Both the position numbers and the translations under genes were made by a program. Source: JAYFQE01 sp034927345 (GTDB taxonomy: Bacteria; Bacillota; Clostridia; Saccharofermentanales; UBA5734). Taken from it: DNA of 64,000 nucleotides. The notes beneath the pieces were generated by a model. That model saw only the letters and a list, made by a program, of their open reading frames with translations. It was not told the DNA's origin and did not search any database. Location: contig JAYFQE010000008.1 of assembly GCA_034927345.1 (NCBI GenBank), positions 96,318 to 160,317 on the forward strand. The letters run 5' to 3'. This document shows, piece after piece, positions 27,889-37,089 of this stretch (the first letter of the stretch is position 1; each line of letters opens with the position of its first letter).

Positions 27889-28344
27889 TTGTTAAAAGTT
27901 GGCTCTTTTAATTATTCACTGGCTGGGACAGCCGCAGCAAATGTTAATGAACAGAATTATCGGACCCAAGAGCTTTCGTCTGTTTTCAGCCTGCAGTTCC
28001 AGCAGCAATCCGACGATGAACAAGCAGCCGGCTTATATGCTTTGCGGCAGCAGATCATTGATCAGGGCGAACAGTTGACCAGACAGATGGATATCGGCCA
28101 TTTGATGAATTATCGTGAGTCCTTAACGGATTTCTTTCGTCAGATGATCGATTATGCCAGTGAACTCCAGTTAAGCGACTATGGCGACCGTCGCGGCCAC
28201 CACCAATTGTTTGTAACGATAAAAAATATCAATCAGGAAATGAATGCCATGGCCGGCGAACTACTGTCCGGCCAAGAAGACCATATTAATCTGCTGGATC
28301 GGCTGGATACAATACGCGGCTTGATCATGGATCTGATTATTTAA
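27889..28344 (+). CDS. YaaR-family (DUF327) protein
   Basis: The 151-residue product has the C-terminal YaaR signature: an IIDQGEQLTRQMDIGHLMNY block, then DRRGHHQLFVTIKNINQEM, and ending LLDRLDTIRGLIMDLII. Function is unknown. The start is TTG 27889 with GGAAGGA 10 nt upstream; ATG 27882 is out of frame. YaaR genes are usually near DNA polymerase III delta' in Bacilli, so a place inside a flagellar-chemotaxis operon is worth noting. Confidence 0.8.
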   Translation: MLKVGSFNYSLAGTAAANVNEQNYRTQELSSVFSLQFQQQSDDEQAAGLYALRQQIIDQGEQLTRQMDIGHLMNYRESLTDFFRQMIDYASELQLSDYGDRRGHHQLFVTIKNINQEMNAMAGELLSGQEDHINLLDRLDTIRGLIMDLII

Positions 28345-28365
28345 GAAAACAAGGCGGGATAAACC

Positions 28366-28719
28366 ATGAAGAATGTACTCATTGTTGATGATGCGGCATT
28401 TATGCGCGTAACGATCAAAAACATGCTGGAAAAAAATGGTTATACGGTCGTTGGCGAGGCGGAAAACGGCAAAGTCGGCGTTGTTAAATACAATGAGCTG
28501 AAGCCCGACTTGGTCACTCTGGACATCACGATGCCGGAAATGGATGGGCTTACCGCTCTGAAGATGATCATGCAGATTGATCCGGCGGCCAAGGTCGTTA
28601 TGATGACGGCCATGGGACAGCAAGCGATGGTTAAAGAAGCTGTTATGACCGGCGCCAAGGGCTTTATTGTCAAGCCGTTTAAGGAAGACACCGTCATTTC
28701 CGCTTTATCGAAACTATAA
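28366..28719 (+). CDS. cheY: Chemotaxis response regulator CheY
   Basis: Single receiver domain of 117 residues. The acidic pair is D8/D9, phospho-acceptor D53 (TLDITMPEMDG), the switch Thr lies in MMTAMGQ, and the Lys in IVKPF. It binds FliM when phosphorylated by CheA. The next gene is cheA. Confidence 0.96.
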   Translation: MKNVLIVDDAAFMRVTIKNMLEKNGYTVVGEAENGKVGVVKYNELKPDLVTLDITMPEMDGLTALKMIMQIDPAAKVVMMTAMGQQAMVKEAVMTGAKGFIVKPFKEDTVISALSKL

Positions 28720-28779
28720 GCAGGAAGGGGAAACAGGCCGGGCATGATCTGATCATCATGAACCAGGCCTGGTATTGCT

Positions 28780-30864
28780 ATGGCACCAGAGAATAATACC
28801 GATCCGATTCTGGAGACATTCTTGTATGAGAATCTAAGCCTGATTGAGCGGGTTGAATTGATTCTGGTTGAGAGTGAAACAGAGAAAAAACTGGACGATG
28901 AAGCAATCCGGGAAATATTCCGGGCTATGCATACGATCAAAGGGGCGGCGGCCATGATGGGTTTCGACGCGATGGCGTCGACCGCGCATTTGGTAGAAGA
29001 CCTTTTTGACTGTCTGCGGCAAAACGCGGAAAGCTGTGATTATACCCAGTTAAGCGATGAATTGCTGCCGATCCTCGATTATCTGCGCAATTGTCTTTCT
29101 TTGGTTGAACAGGGCGAAGTGCCGCCGCAGCTGGATGAAAAGCTCGTCGAGCCGATCCAGAAGTCGCTCTCGGAATTGAAACAGGATCCCCAAAAAGAAA
29201 AGGCAGGGCATCCGGCGCCCATCGATGGAAAGACAGCTCTGGACAGAGCCCGCGAACGTCGATTGATGGAACAGCCGCCTCTGGAGTCTTTTGATTATTG
29301 TGTGTGGATGGATTTTGAAGCAGATTGCCAGATGGAAGGCATGCGGGCCTTTACAGCCCTGAAGCGGCTGGAAGAAGCGGCCGATCTCCTGGCTTATCGG
29401 CCGGAAGATCTGGATCAGGGCGATACGACCGATCAGTTGATTCGCGACCAGGGTTTTGTGACCTGGCTGAATTGCCGCCTGACCGTTGATGAACTGCGGC
29501 AGTATCTGGAGAGCAACGTTCTTTTTATCCATACCATAAAAATCATGACTCAGGCCGAATATGCCGCCAAGGCCAACAATAAAAAGGATTCCGGCAAAAC
29601 GGCGGCCGCAGACGAAGTGGTCCCGGCTCACGTCGTACCGGAAAAAGCGCCTGAAGCAGCGGACAGTACCGCACCGACGCATCTGCAAAAACGGCAGAAT
29701 TTTATCAATGTCAATGTCAACAAGCTTGATAAGCTGATGGATATCGTCGGCGAACTGATTACATCCGAATTGATGGTGACCCATAATCCGGAACTGGCCG
29801 GCTTGAATCTGAAGGGCTTTGACCGCGCTGCCAACCAGCTTCGCAAAGTAACCGACGAGCTGCAGGATATGGTCATGTCGATCCGGATGGTGCCGATAGC
29901 CGGTACTTTTCAAAGTATGCAGCGGATTGTCCGCGATATGTGCCGCAAGCTGGGCAAAGATATCGCGCTCAATCTTTCCGGTGAAGAAACTGAAGTTGAT
30001 AAAAATGTGATCGATTTGATTTCCGATCCTTTAATGCATCTGATCCGCAATTGTATCGACCACGGCATCGAATCGCCGGCGGAACGTCTGGCTCTGGGTA
30101 AACCGGAAAAGGGCAATATCTATCTGGAAGCCCGGCATGAAAGCGGCGAGGTTTGTCTGACTATCCGGGACGACGGCCATGGCCTCGACCGGGCGAAAAT
30201 TTTGGCTAAAGCGCGTAAAAGCAATTTAATTAACGACGACGGAGCCGGATTAAGCGATAAAGAAGTCTGGTCATTCATTCTCAAAGCGGGTTTCTCAACC
30301 AATGAGCAAGTGACCGAATTTTCCGGAAGAGGCGTCGGTATGGATGTCGTCATGCAGAACCTCGAACAAATTGGCGGCAAATTGCAGATTGAAAGCGAAA
30401 TGAACCAGGGAACAAGCTTTTTAATCCGGATTCCTTTGACTCTGGCAATTATTGACGGTATGGAAATAGCCGTCGGTAACAAGCGTTTTACAATCCCGAT
30501 TTCGATGATCCGCGAAGCCTTCCGGCATAAAGATGAAGCGGTTGTTCTGGATTCCAGCCAAAATGAGTTGATCATGATCAGAGGCCGCAGTCACCAGATT
30601 ATCCGCTTGCATCGGACGTTCAAACTGGAAACGCCGGTTGAGGATTTAAAGGAAGGAATCATTATCGTCCTGGAACACGATACCAAAGCGATCTGCCTGT
30701 TTGCCGACCGCATGTTGGGCGAGCATCAGGTTGTCGTCAAACCGATTCCGCCTTATATTGGGCAAATTGAAGGCGTGGCCGGTTGTTCGATCATGTCGGA
30801 CGGCACAGTCAGTTTGATTCTTGATATCAATGGATTGATCGAACGCGGGGCATCCCGGTCATAA
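28780..30864 (+). CDS. cheA: Chemotaxis histidine kinase CheA
   Basis: The 694-residue product has the full domain set. P1 HPt carries phospho-acceptor H51 (RAMHTIKGAAAMMGF). A single P2-like CheY-docking domain spans about 170-265. P3 dimerisation is near 310-370, P4 ATPase has the N box HLIRNCIDHGIE, G1 DDGHGLD and G2 GRGVGMD, and a C-terminal CheW-like P5 ends the protein. It feeds CheY and CheB. A 60-nt spacer separates it from cheY. Confidence 0.97.
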   Translation: MAPENNTDPILETFLYENLSLIERVELILVESETEKKLDDEAIREIFRAMHTIKGAAAMMGFDAMASTAHLVEDLFDCLRQNAESCDYTQLSDELLPILDYLRNCLSLVEQGEVPPQLDEKLVEPIQKSLSELKQDPQKEKAGHPAPIDGKTALDRARERRLMEQPPLESFDYCVWMDFEADCQMEGMRAFTALKRLEEAADLLAYRPEDLDQGDTTDQLIRDQGFVTWLNCRLTVDELRQYLESNVLFIHTIKIMTQAEYAAKANNKKDSGKTAAADEVVPAHVVPEKAPEAADSTAPTHLQKRQNFINVNVNKLDKLMDIVGELITSELMVTHNPELAGLNLKGFDRAANQLRKVTDELQDMVMSIRMVPIAGTFQSMQRIVRDMCRKLGKDIALNLSGEETEVDKNVIDLISDPLMHLIRNCIDHGIESPAERLALGKPEKGNIYLEARHESGEVCLTIRDDGHGLDRAKILAKARKSNLINDDGAGLSDKEVWSFILKAGFSTNEQVTEFSGRGVGMDVVMQNLEQIGGKLQIESEMNQGTSFLIRIPLTLAIIDGMEIAVGNKRFTIPISMIREAFRHKDEAVVLDSSQNELIMIRGRSHQIIRLHRTFKLETPVEDLKEGIIIVLEHDTKAICLFADRMLGEHQVVVKPIPPYIGQIEGVAGCSIMSDGTVSLILDINGLIERGASRS

Positions 30865-30915
30865 TCTGATCAACGTTTCATACCCTATAAACAAATACGG
30901 AGGAGTTGAACCACG

Positions 30916-31449
30916 ATGGGAATAAACCTGATTGAGGAGCCGCTCAACGAGGAATCTGAGGGCGATACCCTATCCGGTCTTTATTTGACCTTTATGCTTG
31001 GAGAGGAGTACTATGGCTTGCCGGTAACTTGTGTTACGGAAATCATCGGCATGCAGGTTGTAACAACCATTCCCGACCGGCCGGAATACCTGCGCGGCGT
31101 TTTTAACCTGCGCGGTAAAATCATCCCGGTTCTAGATGTTCGTTTACGATTCAACAAACCGGTTGTCGAATATAATGACCGGACTTGCATTATTGTGCTC
31201 AATCTGGAAGACATAGCAGCCGGATTGATTGTCGACCAGGTCGCTGAAGTCGTCCATCTGGATGCTACGGATATCGAGCCGGTTCCCGAAGGCCGCGGCG
31301 GATACAGCAATCCGTTTATCAGCGGACTCGGTAAAGTCGGTCAATCCGTAAAAATGCTGATTGACTGCTACAAAATTCTCAATAAAACCGAGACGGAGCC
31401 ATCTGCTTCCGGCATAACCGGCAAAAGGCTGGCGCCGATAAACCAATAA
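30916..31449 (+). CDS. cheW: Chemotaxis coupling protein CheW (copy 1)
   Basis: Scaffold linking receptors to CheA. The 177-residue product has the CheW fold blocks YYGLPVTCVTEIIGM, RGVFNLRGKIIPVLDVRLRF and TCIIVLNLEDIAAGLIVDQV. It has a roughly 20-residue tail (ETEPSASGITGKRLAPINQ) beyond the domain. A second cheW follows 21 nt later. Confidence 0.95.
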   Translation: MGINLIEEPLNEESEGDTLSGLYLTFMLGEEYYGLPVTCVTEIIGMQVVTTIPDRPEYLRGVFNLRGKIIPVLDVRLRFNKPVVEYNDRTCIIVLNLEDIAAGLIVDQVAEVVHLDATDIEPVPEGRGGYSNPFISGLGKVGQSVKMLIDCYKILNKTETEPSASGITGKRLAPINQ

Positions 31450-31470
31450 GAGGACAGGGAGGTCTGAAGT

Positions 31471-31959
31471 ATGGAATCAGCCCATCATGAGCAAACCGAA
31501 GATCAGGAAGATATGCAGAAGGATCGCTATCTGACGTTCAATCTGGCTGAGCAGATTTTCGGCCTGGAAATCTGCTATGTTACGGAAATTATCGGCGTGC
31601 AGCCGATAACGCCGTTGCCGGAAGCTCCGGAATATGTTCGCGGCGTGATCAACTTACGCGGCAAAATCATTCCGGTACTGGATGTGCGCCTGAAGTTCCG
31701 GATGCAGCCGGAACCATACAACGACCGGACTTGCATCATTGTCGTGAATATCAAGGATATACCGGTCGGTTTGATTGTCGATCATGTCGACGAGGTTCTG
31801 ACCATCAGACAGGATCAGATCACACCGCCGCCTGAATATGGTTCCAGCGTCCAGAATCGTTATTTGTCCGGTATTGGTAAAGCAGATGATCATGTCCATC
31901 TGCTGTTGAATTGCGAAAAACTGCTCCGTGAGGATGAAATTGCTCTGTTAAAATCATAA
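31471..31959 (+). CDS. cheW: Chemotaxis coupling protein CheW (copy 2)
   Basis: Second CheW of 162 residues, clearly paralogous to copy 1 (FGLEICYVTEIIGV, RGVINLRGKIIPVLDVRLKF, VGLIVDHVDEVL). The pair is probably a tandem duplication with about half of the residues identical by eye. The two scaffolds may serve different receptor arrays or mix in one. Confidence 0.94.
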   Translation: MESAHHEQTEDQEDMQKDRYLTFNLAEQIFGLEICYVTEIIGVQPITPLPEAPEYVRGVINLRGKIIPVLDVRLKFRMQPEPYNDRTCIIVVNIKDIPVGLIVDHVDEVLTIRQDQITPPPEYGSSVQNRYLSGIGKADDHVHLLLNCEKLLREDEIALLKS

Positions 31960-31987
31960 ACGCCGATTAATTAAGGGGGAACAAATC

Positions 31988-34018
31988 ATGAAAAGCAAGC
32001 CCAAATTCCGCAGCCTGATGGCTAAAATAACCGCCTATATCTCGATAATGATCTTGGTAACCTGTGTCGGACTCGCCGTTATATCATACAGCCTGGCGTC
32101 CAGCGCATTGAAGGAATCCGTGAACGAATCGCTGACCAAGGTAACCGCCGAAGCGTCAGAAACGGTTTCTGCCCGTGCCGAAAGCTATGTTCAGGAACTT
32201 AAAATCCTGACAACCAATGACCTCCTGCAGGATATTCAGCGAAATAAAAGCGCTATTATTGCTTTATTCAGTGAAATTGCCGCCGACAACAGCTACCTGG
32301 ATATGTTTGTTGCCGATACGCAAGGCAATACCTATACGATGAATAATAAAACGACCGTTATCTCCGACCGGGAGTATTTTCAGAAAGCGCTGCAAGGAAC
32401 CAGCTACATATCAGATCCGACGATTAATAAAACGACCAACAGCCTGGAAGTTTTCTTTGCCGTGCCGATCATGGACGACCAGAACAAAGTCATCGGCGTT
32501 CTGACCGGCGCCCGCGACGGCAACGAACTCAGCAACTTGATTGCCGACGTTACCTTCGGGGAAAGCGGCAAGGCGTTCATGATCAATAAAACCGGCGTCA
32601 CTGTCGCGCACAGCGATAAAAACCTGGTTACCAGCATGGACAACGATCTGGAAAATGTCAAAACCGACGCCGGTTTGGCATCTCTGGCCGTACTGGAAGA
32701 ACAGATGATTGCCGGCAAGTCCGGCACCGGCGAATATACTTATGGCGGCGTAACCAAATATATGGGGTATCATGCGGTCGCGGGCACCAATTGGTCGCTG
32801 GCTCTGGCTGCGCCGGAAAATGAAATATTCGCCGCCGTCAATCAACTGGCTTCGTTTGTGATTCTTGCCAGCGTCCTTTTCCTGGCGATCAGCATCTGCT
32901 TTGGCATCGTTATCGCCCGCAGCATCAGTGAGCCGATCAAGAAGATTGTTGTGGTCTGTGATCAAATCACCGACGGTGATCTGAATATCCATATAGACAT
33001 GAAAGAGCGGTCTGATGAAATCGGCCAGCTGGCCAAAGGATTCATCAAGATGTCTGATAATCTGAATGATGTTTTGTCAAATATCAATTCGGCGGCAGAA
33101 CAAGTGGCATCCGGATCCAAACAGGTTTCTGATTCCAGCATGGCATTGTCGCAGGGCGCTACGGAGCAAGCCAGTTCCATTGAAGAACTGACCGCTTCGA
33201 TTGAAGAGATCTCTTCGCAGACCAAGCAGAATGCCGATTATGCCAAAGAAGCCAGCCAACTGGCCGAAGGGTCGAGAAGCAATGCGGAAAAAGGCAATAC
33301 GAGCATGAAAGAAATGCTGCGGGCCATGGATGATATCAATGATTCGTCCAGCAACATTTCAAAGATCATCAAGGTTATCGACGATATCGCTTTCCAGACC
33401 AATATGCTGGCCTTAAACGCCGCCGTAGAAGCTGCCCGAGCCGGCCAGCACGGCAAAGGATTTGCCGTTGTGGCCGAAGAAGTCAGAAATCTGGCCGCCC
33501 GCTCAGCCAACGCAGCTAAAGAAACCACCGATATGATCGACGGGTCCATCCGCAAAATTGCCGACGGCACGAAAATCGCCAAAGACACATCGGCAGATTT
33601 GAATCTGATTGTTCAGGAAGTCGACAAGGTAGCCAAACTGGTTAATGATATATCTGTCGCGTCCAATGAGCAGGCTATGGGCATTGGCCAGATCAACCAG
33701 GGTATTATGCAGGTTTCATCCGTTGTCCAGGCCAACTCGGCAACTTCAGAAGAGAGCGCCGCTTCCAGTGAAGAACTCTCCAGCCAGGCTTCGCTGCTGA
33801 AAGAACAAGTCAGCATGTTCAAGCTGAGAAAGAAAACCATAAACGCCGCCTCATATCAAGGATATGAGTCAATCAGCCCCGATGTTCTGCGCATGCTGAA
33901 AGATATGTCTGACAAAAAGGGAAGCCAGGCCGCTGCACCGGCGCCGGCGCCGGCAGCTAATCCCGCAGGCAGTCAGAAAAAGATCATGCTGAGTGATCAG
34001 GAATTCGGCAAGTACTAA
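31988..34018 (+). CDS. Methyl-accepting chemotaxis protein with dCache sensor
   Basis: Transmembrane receptor of 676 residues. The first membrane helix is at about 17-38 and is followed by an extracellular double-Cache (PDC) sensor, which has DREYFQKALQGTSYISDPTI and AVPIMDDQNKVIGVLTG. The second helix is at about 283-308 (VILASVLFLAISICFG), then HAMP, then the MA signalling domain with the conserved hairpin tip (FQTNMLALNAAVEAARAGQH). The tail ends LSDQEFGKY, with no NWETF-type CheR tether. The ligand cannot be named; Cache domains often bind small acids or amino acids. Confidence 0.95.
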   Translation: MKSKPKFRSLMAKITAYISIMILVTCVGLAVISYSLASSALKESVNESLTKVTAEASETVSARAESYVQELKILTTNDLLQDIQRNKSAIIALFSEIAADNSYLDMFVADTQGNTYTMNNKTTVISDREYFQKALQGTSYISDPTINKTTNSLEVFFAVPIMDDQNKVIGVLTGARDGNELSNLIADVTFGESGKAFMINKTGVTVAHSDKNLVTSMDNDLENVKTDAGLASLAVLEEQMIAGKSGTGEYTYGGVTKYMGYHAVAGTNWSLALAAPENEIFAAVNQLASFVILASVLFLAISICFGIVIARSISEPIKKIVVVCDQITDGDLNIHIDMKERSDEIGQLAKGFIKMSDNLNDVLSNINSAAEQVASGSKQVSDSSMALSQGATEQASSIEELTASIEEISSQTKQNADYAKEASQLAEGSRSNAEKGNTSMKEMLRAMDDINDSSSNISKIIKVIDDIAFQTNMLALNAAVEAARAGQHGKGFAVVAEEVRNLAARSANAAKETTDMIDGSIRKIADGTKIAKDTSADLNLIVQEVDKVAKLVNDISVASNEQAMGIGQINQGIMQVSSVVQANSATSEESAASSEELSSQASLLKEQVSMFKLRKKTINAASYQGYESISPDVLRMLKDMSDKKGSQAAAPAPAPAANPAGSQKKIMLSDQEFGKY

Positions 34019-34038
34019 GCGCACATGAATGTCAGAAC

Positions 34039-34068
34039 GGAAGAGAGCTTGCCTAACAGCTCTCTTCC
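34039..34068 (+). terminator. Hairpin between mcp and cheR
   Basis: A perfect 11-pair stem, GGAAGAGAGCT (34039-34049) with AGCTCTCTTCC (34058-34068), has an 8-nt loop. Only TTGTTC follows, so it is a weak or partial terminator that could lower cheR-cheB expression relative to the receptor. Confidence 0.55.
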
Positions 34069-34097
34069 TTGTTCATCCGGCAATGAAGAGGCTTAAT

Positions 34098-34913
34098 ATG
34101 ATTGAAATTACGCAAAAAGAATTTGACCAGCTTTCCCGATTCATCAAAGACAATTATGGCATATACCTGAAGAACGAAAAACAAACCCTGGTGACCGGAC
34201 GGCTGTATCATGTTTTACAAAGCAAAAATTTCAATAATTTTACCGAGTATTTTGATTATCTGGTAACCGACCGGACAGGAGAAGCCGTATCGACGCTTCT
34301 CGACAAGATTACAACCAACCATACGTTTTTTATGCGTGAAGCGGATCATTTTACTTATCTTCGCGAACAAGTTTTACCGTGGATGGCCAGCGTCAATCGT
34401 GACCACGATCTGCGCACCTGGTGCGCCGCCTGCTCAACTGGTGAGGAACCTTATACTCTGGCCATGATCATGGATTCGTTTTTCGGTTTGGAGAAAGACC
34501 GCTGGGATACTAAAATTTTAGCCACAGATATATCCAGTCAGGCTTTGAAAACAGCGCAGCAGGGCTTTTACAGCAATGAGCGGATTTTACCTTTGCCAGC
34601 CGAGTGGCGCTCCCGTTATTTTAAGAAAATTGACGATGAACAGTCGGCGCTGGCAGACCGGATCAAAAACCAGGTGATATACCGTAAATTTAATTTAATG
34701 GAAGAACATTTTCCGTTTAAGCGAAAATTCCATATCATTTTTTGCCGCAATGTCATGATCTATTTTGATCATGAGACGAAAGACCGGCTGATTGAAAAAT
34801 TTTACGACATGACAGAACCAGGCGGCTATTTATTCATCGGACATTCCGAATCCCTTAACCGGGATCAAACAAAATACAGTTATCTTAAACCGGCAATATA
34901 TCGAAAAATATGA
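34098..34913 (+). CDS. cheR: Chemotaxis receptor methyltransferase CheR
   Basis: Methylates receptor glutamates with S-adenosylmethionine. The 271-residue product has the helical N-domain and the SAM domain with TTNHTFFMREADHF, WCAACSTGEEPYTLAMI (SAM loop) and HIIFCRNVMIYFD. I chose ATG 34098, with AGAGG 5 nt upstream; ATG 34083 is also in frame. It is paired with cheB for adaptation. Confidence 0.96.
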   Translation: MIEITQKEFDQLSRFIKDNYGIYLKNEKQTLVTGRLYHVLQSKNFNNFTEYFDYLVTDRTGEAVSTLLDKITTNHTFFMREADHFTYLREQVLPWMASVNRDHDLRTWCAACSTGEEPYTLAMIMDSFFGLEKDRWDTKILATDISSQALKTAQQGFYSNERILPLPAEWRSRYFKKIDDEQSALADRIKNQVIYRKFNLMEEHFPFKRKFHIIFCRNVMIYFDHETKDRLIEKFYDMTEPGGYLFIGHSESLNRDQTKYSYLKPAIYRKI

Positions 34914-34950
34914 GCGAACCTGATCTGAATTAGAGCAGAAGGGATTGAAT

Positions 34951-36021
34951 ATGATGATGCAAAACAAAAAAATCAGGGTAATGATTGTCGATGATTCTTT
35001 GTTGTTCAGGCAGATTCTTGCCAGTGAATTATCAATGGATCCGGAAATTGAAATTGTTGCCAAAGCGTCAGATCCCTTCCAAGCCCGGGATATGATCCTG
35101 GAGACCCAGCCGCAAGTTATGACCTGCGACATCGAGATGCCGCGCATGAACGGGATCGAATTCATCCGCCGCTTGCTGCCGCAGTATCCTTTGCCGGTCA
35201 TCATGGTCAGCACGGTAACCAGCGCGGTATTCGACGCCATGAATGCCGGAGCAGTCGATTTTGTGGTCAAGCCCAATGCCAGGCCCGTTCTGGTCGGGCA
35301 GGAGAATAAACCGGATATGCGCCAAAATCTGGAACTATTTATACAGGAACTTAAAGCAAAAATCAAAACAGCCGCTCATGCCCGGGTCAGGCAGGAAACG
35401 GTTGGCCAGGCTGTTGAAGTGAATAATCATGATGTGTTCGATTCCGGCAATCTCATTGCCATCGGCGCTTCAACCGGAGGCACTGAAGCGATTTTCAGTG
35501 TTCTCAGCGCCCTGCCCGCCAATATGCCCGGCATCGTTATCGTTCAACATATACCCCCGGTGTTTTCCCATATGTTTGCCGAGCGGCTGGACAAACAAAC
35601 CCGGTTAACTGTAAAAGAAGCAGAAAACAACGATATTGTGGAACCCGGTCATGTGATTTTGGCGCCGGGTGATAAGCATATTCAGGTGAAGCGGATCGGT
35701 GGCCAGTATAAAATCGAATGCTTTGCCGGTGAAAAGGTGAACGGACACTGCCCGTCGGTTGATGTCCTGTTCCATTCCGTTGCCCATGAAGCCGGCCGCC
35801 GGGCGATCGGCTTGATTTTGACCGGCATGGGCAGCGATGGCGCCCGCGGACTGCTGGCCATGCGCAACAGCGGCGCCCGTACGCTGGGCCAGGATGAAGA
35901 ATCCTGCGTCGTATATGGCATGCCGCGCGCAGCTTATGAAATGGGCGCCGTAGGCCGGCAAGCTTCTTTATCAGACTTGCCGGGTATGCTGATTACACTG
36001 TCCAGGGATCCTGTAAAATAA
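34951..36021 (+). CDS. cheB: Chemotaxis methylesterase/response regulator CheB
   Basis: Demethylates or deamidates receptors when phosphorylated by CheA. The 356-residue product has a receiver with D60 (TCDIEMPRMNG), a linker, and a methylesterase domain with the Ser in IGASTGGTEA, the His in IVQHIPPVFS and the Asp in LTGMGSDGARG, i.e. an intact catalytic triad. ATG 34951 has AGAAGGG upstream; TTG 34945 is an alternative. It ends the flagellar-chemotaxis cluster. Confidence 0.96.
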   Translation: MMMQNKKIRVMIVDDSLLFRQILASELSMDPEIEIVAKASDPFQARDMILETQPQVMTCDIEMPRMNGIEFIRRLLPQYPLPVIMVSTVTSAVFDAMNAGAVDFVVKPNARPVLVGQENKPDMRQNLELFIQELKAKIKTAAHARVRQETVGQAVEVNNHDVFDSGNLIAIGASTGGTEAIFSVLSALPANMPGIVIVQHIPPVFSHMFAERLDKQTRLTVKEAENNDIVEPGHVILAPGDKHIQVKRIGGQYKIECFAGEKVNGHCPSVDVLFHSVAHEAGRRAIGLILTGMGSDGARGLLAMRNSGARTLGQDEESCVVYGMPRAAYEMGAVGRQASLSDLPGMLITLSRDPVK

Positions 36022-36143
36022 TTTTTCGGACTGAGACAAATGATTGCTAATTAGTTCAAAAAGCAATAAAAATTATTATTTCCGCTTGCCCAGGAATCGT
36101 TTATGATGAATTCATCAGATCATTCAACATAAGGAGACTGGGT

Positions 36144-37070
36144 ATGTACCAAAAGAAGCGTTCACTGCGTGCGCGTCATGGAATCAGACCGTTTTTAATG
36201 ACCCTGCCGTTTCTCATCGCCACTTTGATCTTCAGTTATCTGCCCCTTTATGGCTGGCGCTACGCCTTCTTCGATTATAAGGCCGGTTTCAAATTATTGG
36301 ATTGTAATTTTGTCGGTCTTAAGCACTTTTTATCTTTATTTCAAAATCAGGTTATCCTGAATGATGTAGGCCGCGTCCTTCAAAATACCTTTGCCATCAG
36401 CTTAATCGGCATCGCAACTTCCTTCCTGCCGATGCTGTTTGCCATTTTTCTTTCAGAAATTCGTAACCGCGCATATCGGCGTACCGTCCAGACGATTACC
36501 ACGATTCCTAACTTTATCAGTTGGGTTCTGGTTTATTCGATGGCGTACGCTATTTTTTCGGTTAACGACGGTTTTGTGAACAATTTATTGGTCAATCTGG
36601 GTTTAATCAACGACCGGATCAATTTTCTCGCGTCGCCGAATAACGTCTGGATCACGATGTGGGGTTATGGCACCTGGAAAGGATTAGGCTGGAGTTCCAT
36701 CATGTATGTCGCTTCCATCTCGTCGATTGACGAGCAGTTGTTTGAAGCCGCCGCGATCGATGGAGCCAGCCGCATGAAACGCATCTGGTATATCACTATT
36801 CCTTCCTTGATGCCGACATTTTTTGTTTTACTGCTGCTTAATATCGCCAATTTCCTGAATAACGGCATCGACCAATACTTCGTTTTCCAAAACGCCATGA
36901 ATAAGGCGAAAATCGAGGTGCTGGACCTTTATGTTTATAACAAGGGCATCGCCGGAAGCAACATTTCCTTTTCCACGGCAGTCGGCATGCTGAAATCCGT
37001 CATCAGTATCGTCCTTCTATTTATTGCCAACACGGCTTCGAAATTAGTACGCGATGAGAAAATAATTTGA
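36144..37070 (+). CDS. Carbohydrate ABC transporter permease, LplB type
   Basis: Six-helix permease of 308 residues with the cytoplasmic EAA loop EQLFEAAAIDGASRMKRIWY that contacts the ATPase. It belongs to the LplB/MalF branch typical of Firmicutes oligosaccharide importers. AAGGAG precedes ATG 36144. A TATGAT box at 36102-36107 with only a weak TTTCCG at 36079-36084, 17 nt apart, may be the promoter, which suits a locus needing the YesN activator. No ATPase gene is nearby; a shared MsmX-type ATPase is presumed. Confidence 0.93.
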   Translation: MYQKKRSLRARHGIRPFLMTLPFLIATLIFSYLPLYGWRYAFFDYKAGFKLLDCNFVGLKHFLSLFQNQVILNDVGRVLQNTFAISLIGIATSFLPMLFAIFLSEIRNRAYRRTVQTITTIPNFISWVLVYSMAYAIFSVNDGFVNNLLVNLGLINDRINFLASPNNVWITMWGYGTWKGLGWSSIMYVASISSIDEQLFEAAAIDGASRMKRIWYITIPSLMPTFFVLLLLNIANFLNNGIDQYFVFQNAMNKAKIEVLDLYVYNKGIAGSNISFSTAVGMLKSVISIVLLFIANTASKLVRDEKII

Positions 37071-37089
37071 AAGTGCGGGTAAAAGATAG

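Noticed and set aside
29050..29913. 287-codon open frame antisense to cheA
   Set aside because: Lies wholly inside cheA, His/Arg/Gln-rich composition, no recognisable fold.
36042..36066. ATTGCT/AGCAAT hairpin after cheB as a terminator
   Set aside because: Six AT-rich pairs with a 13-nt loop and no T-run on the plus strand; too weak to list.
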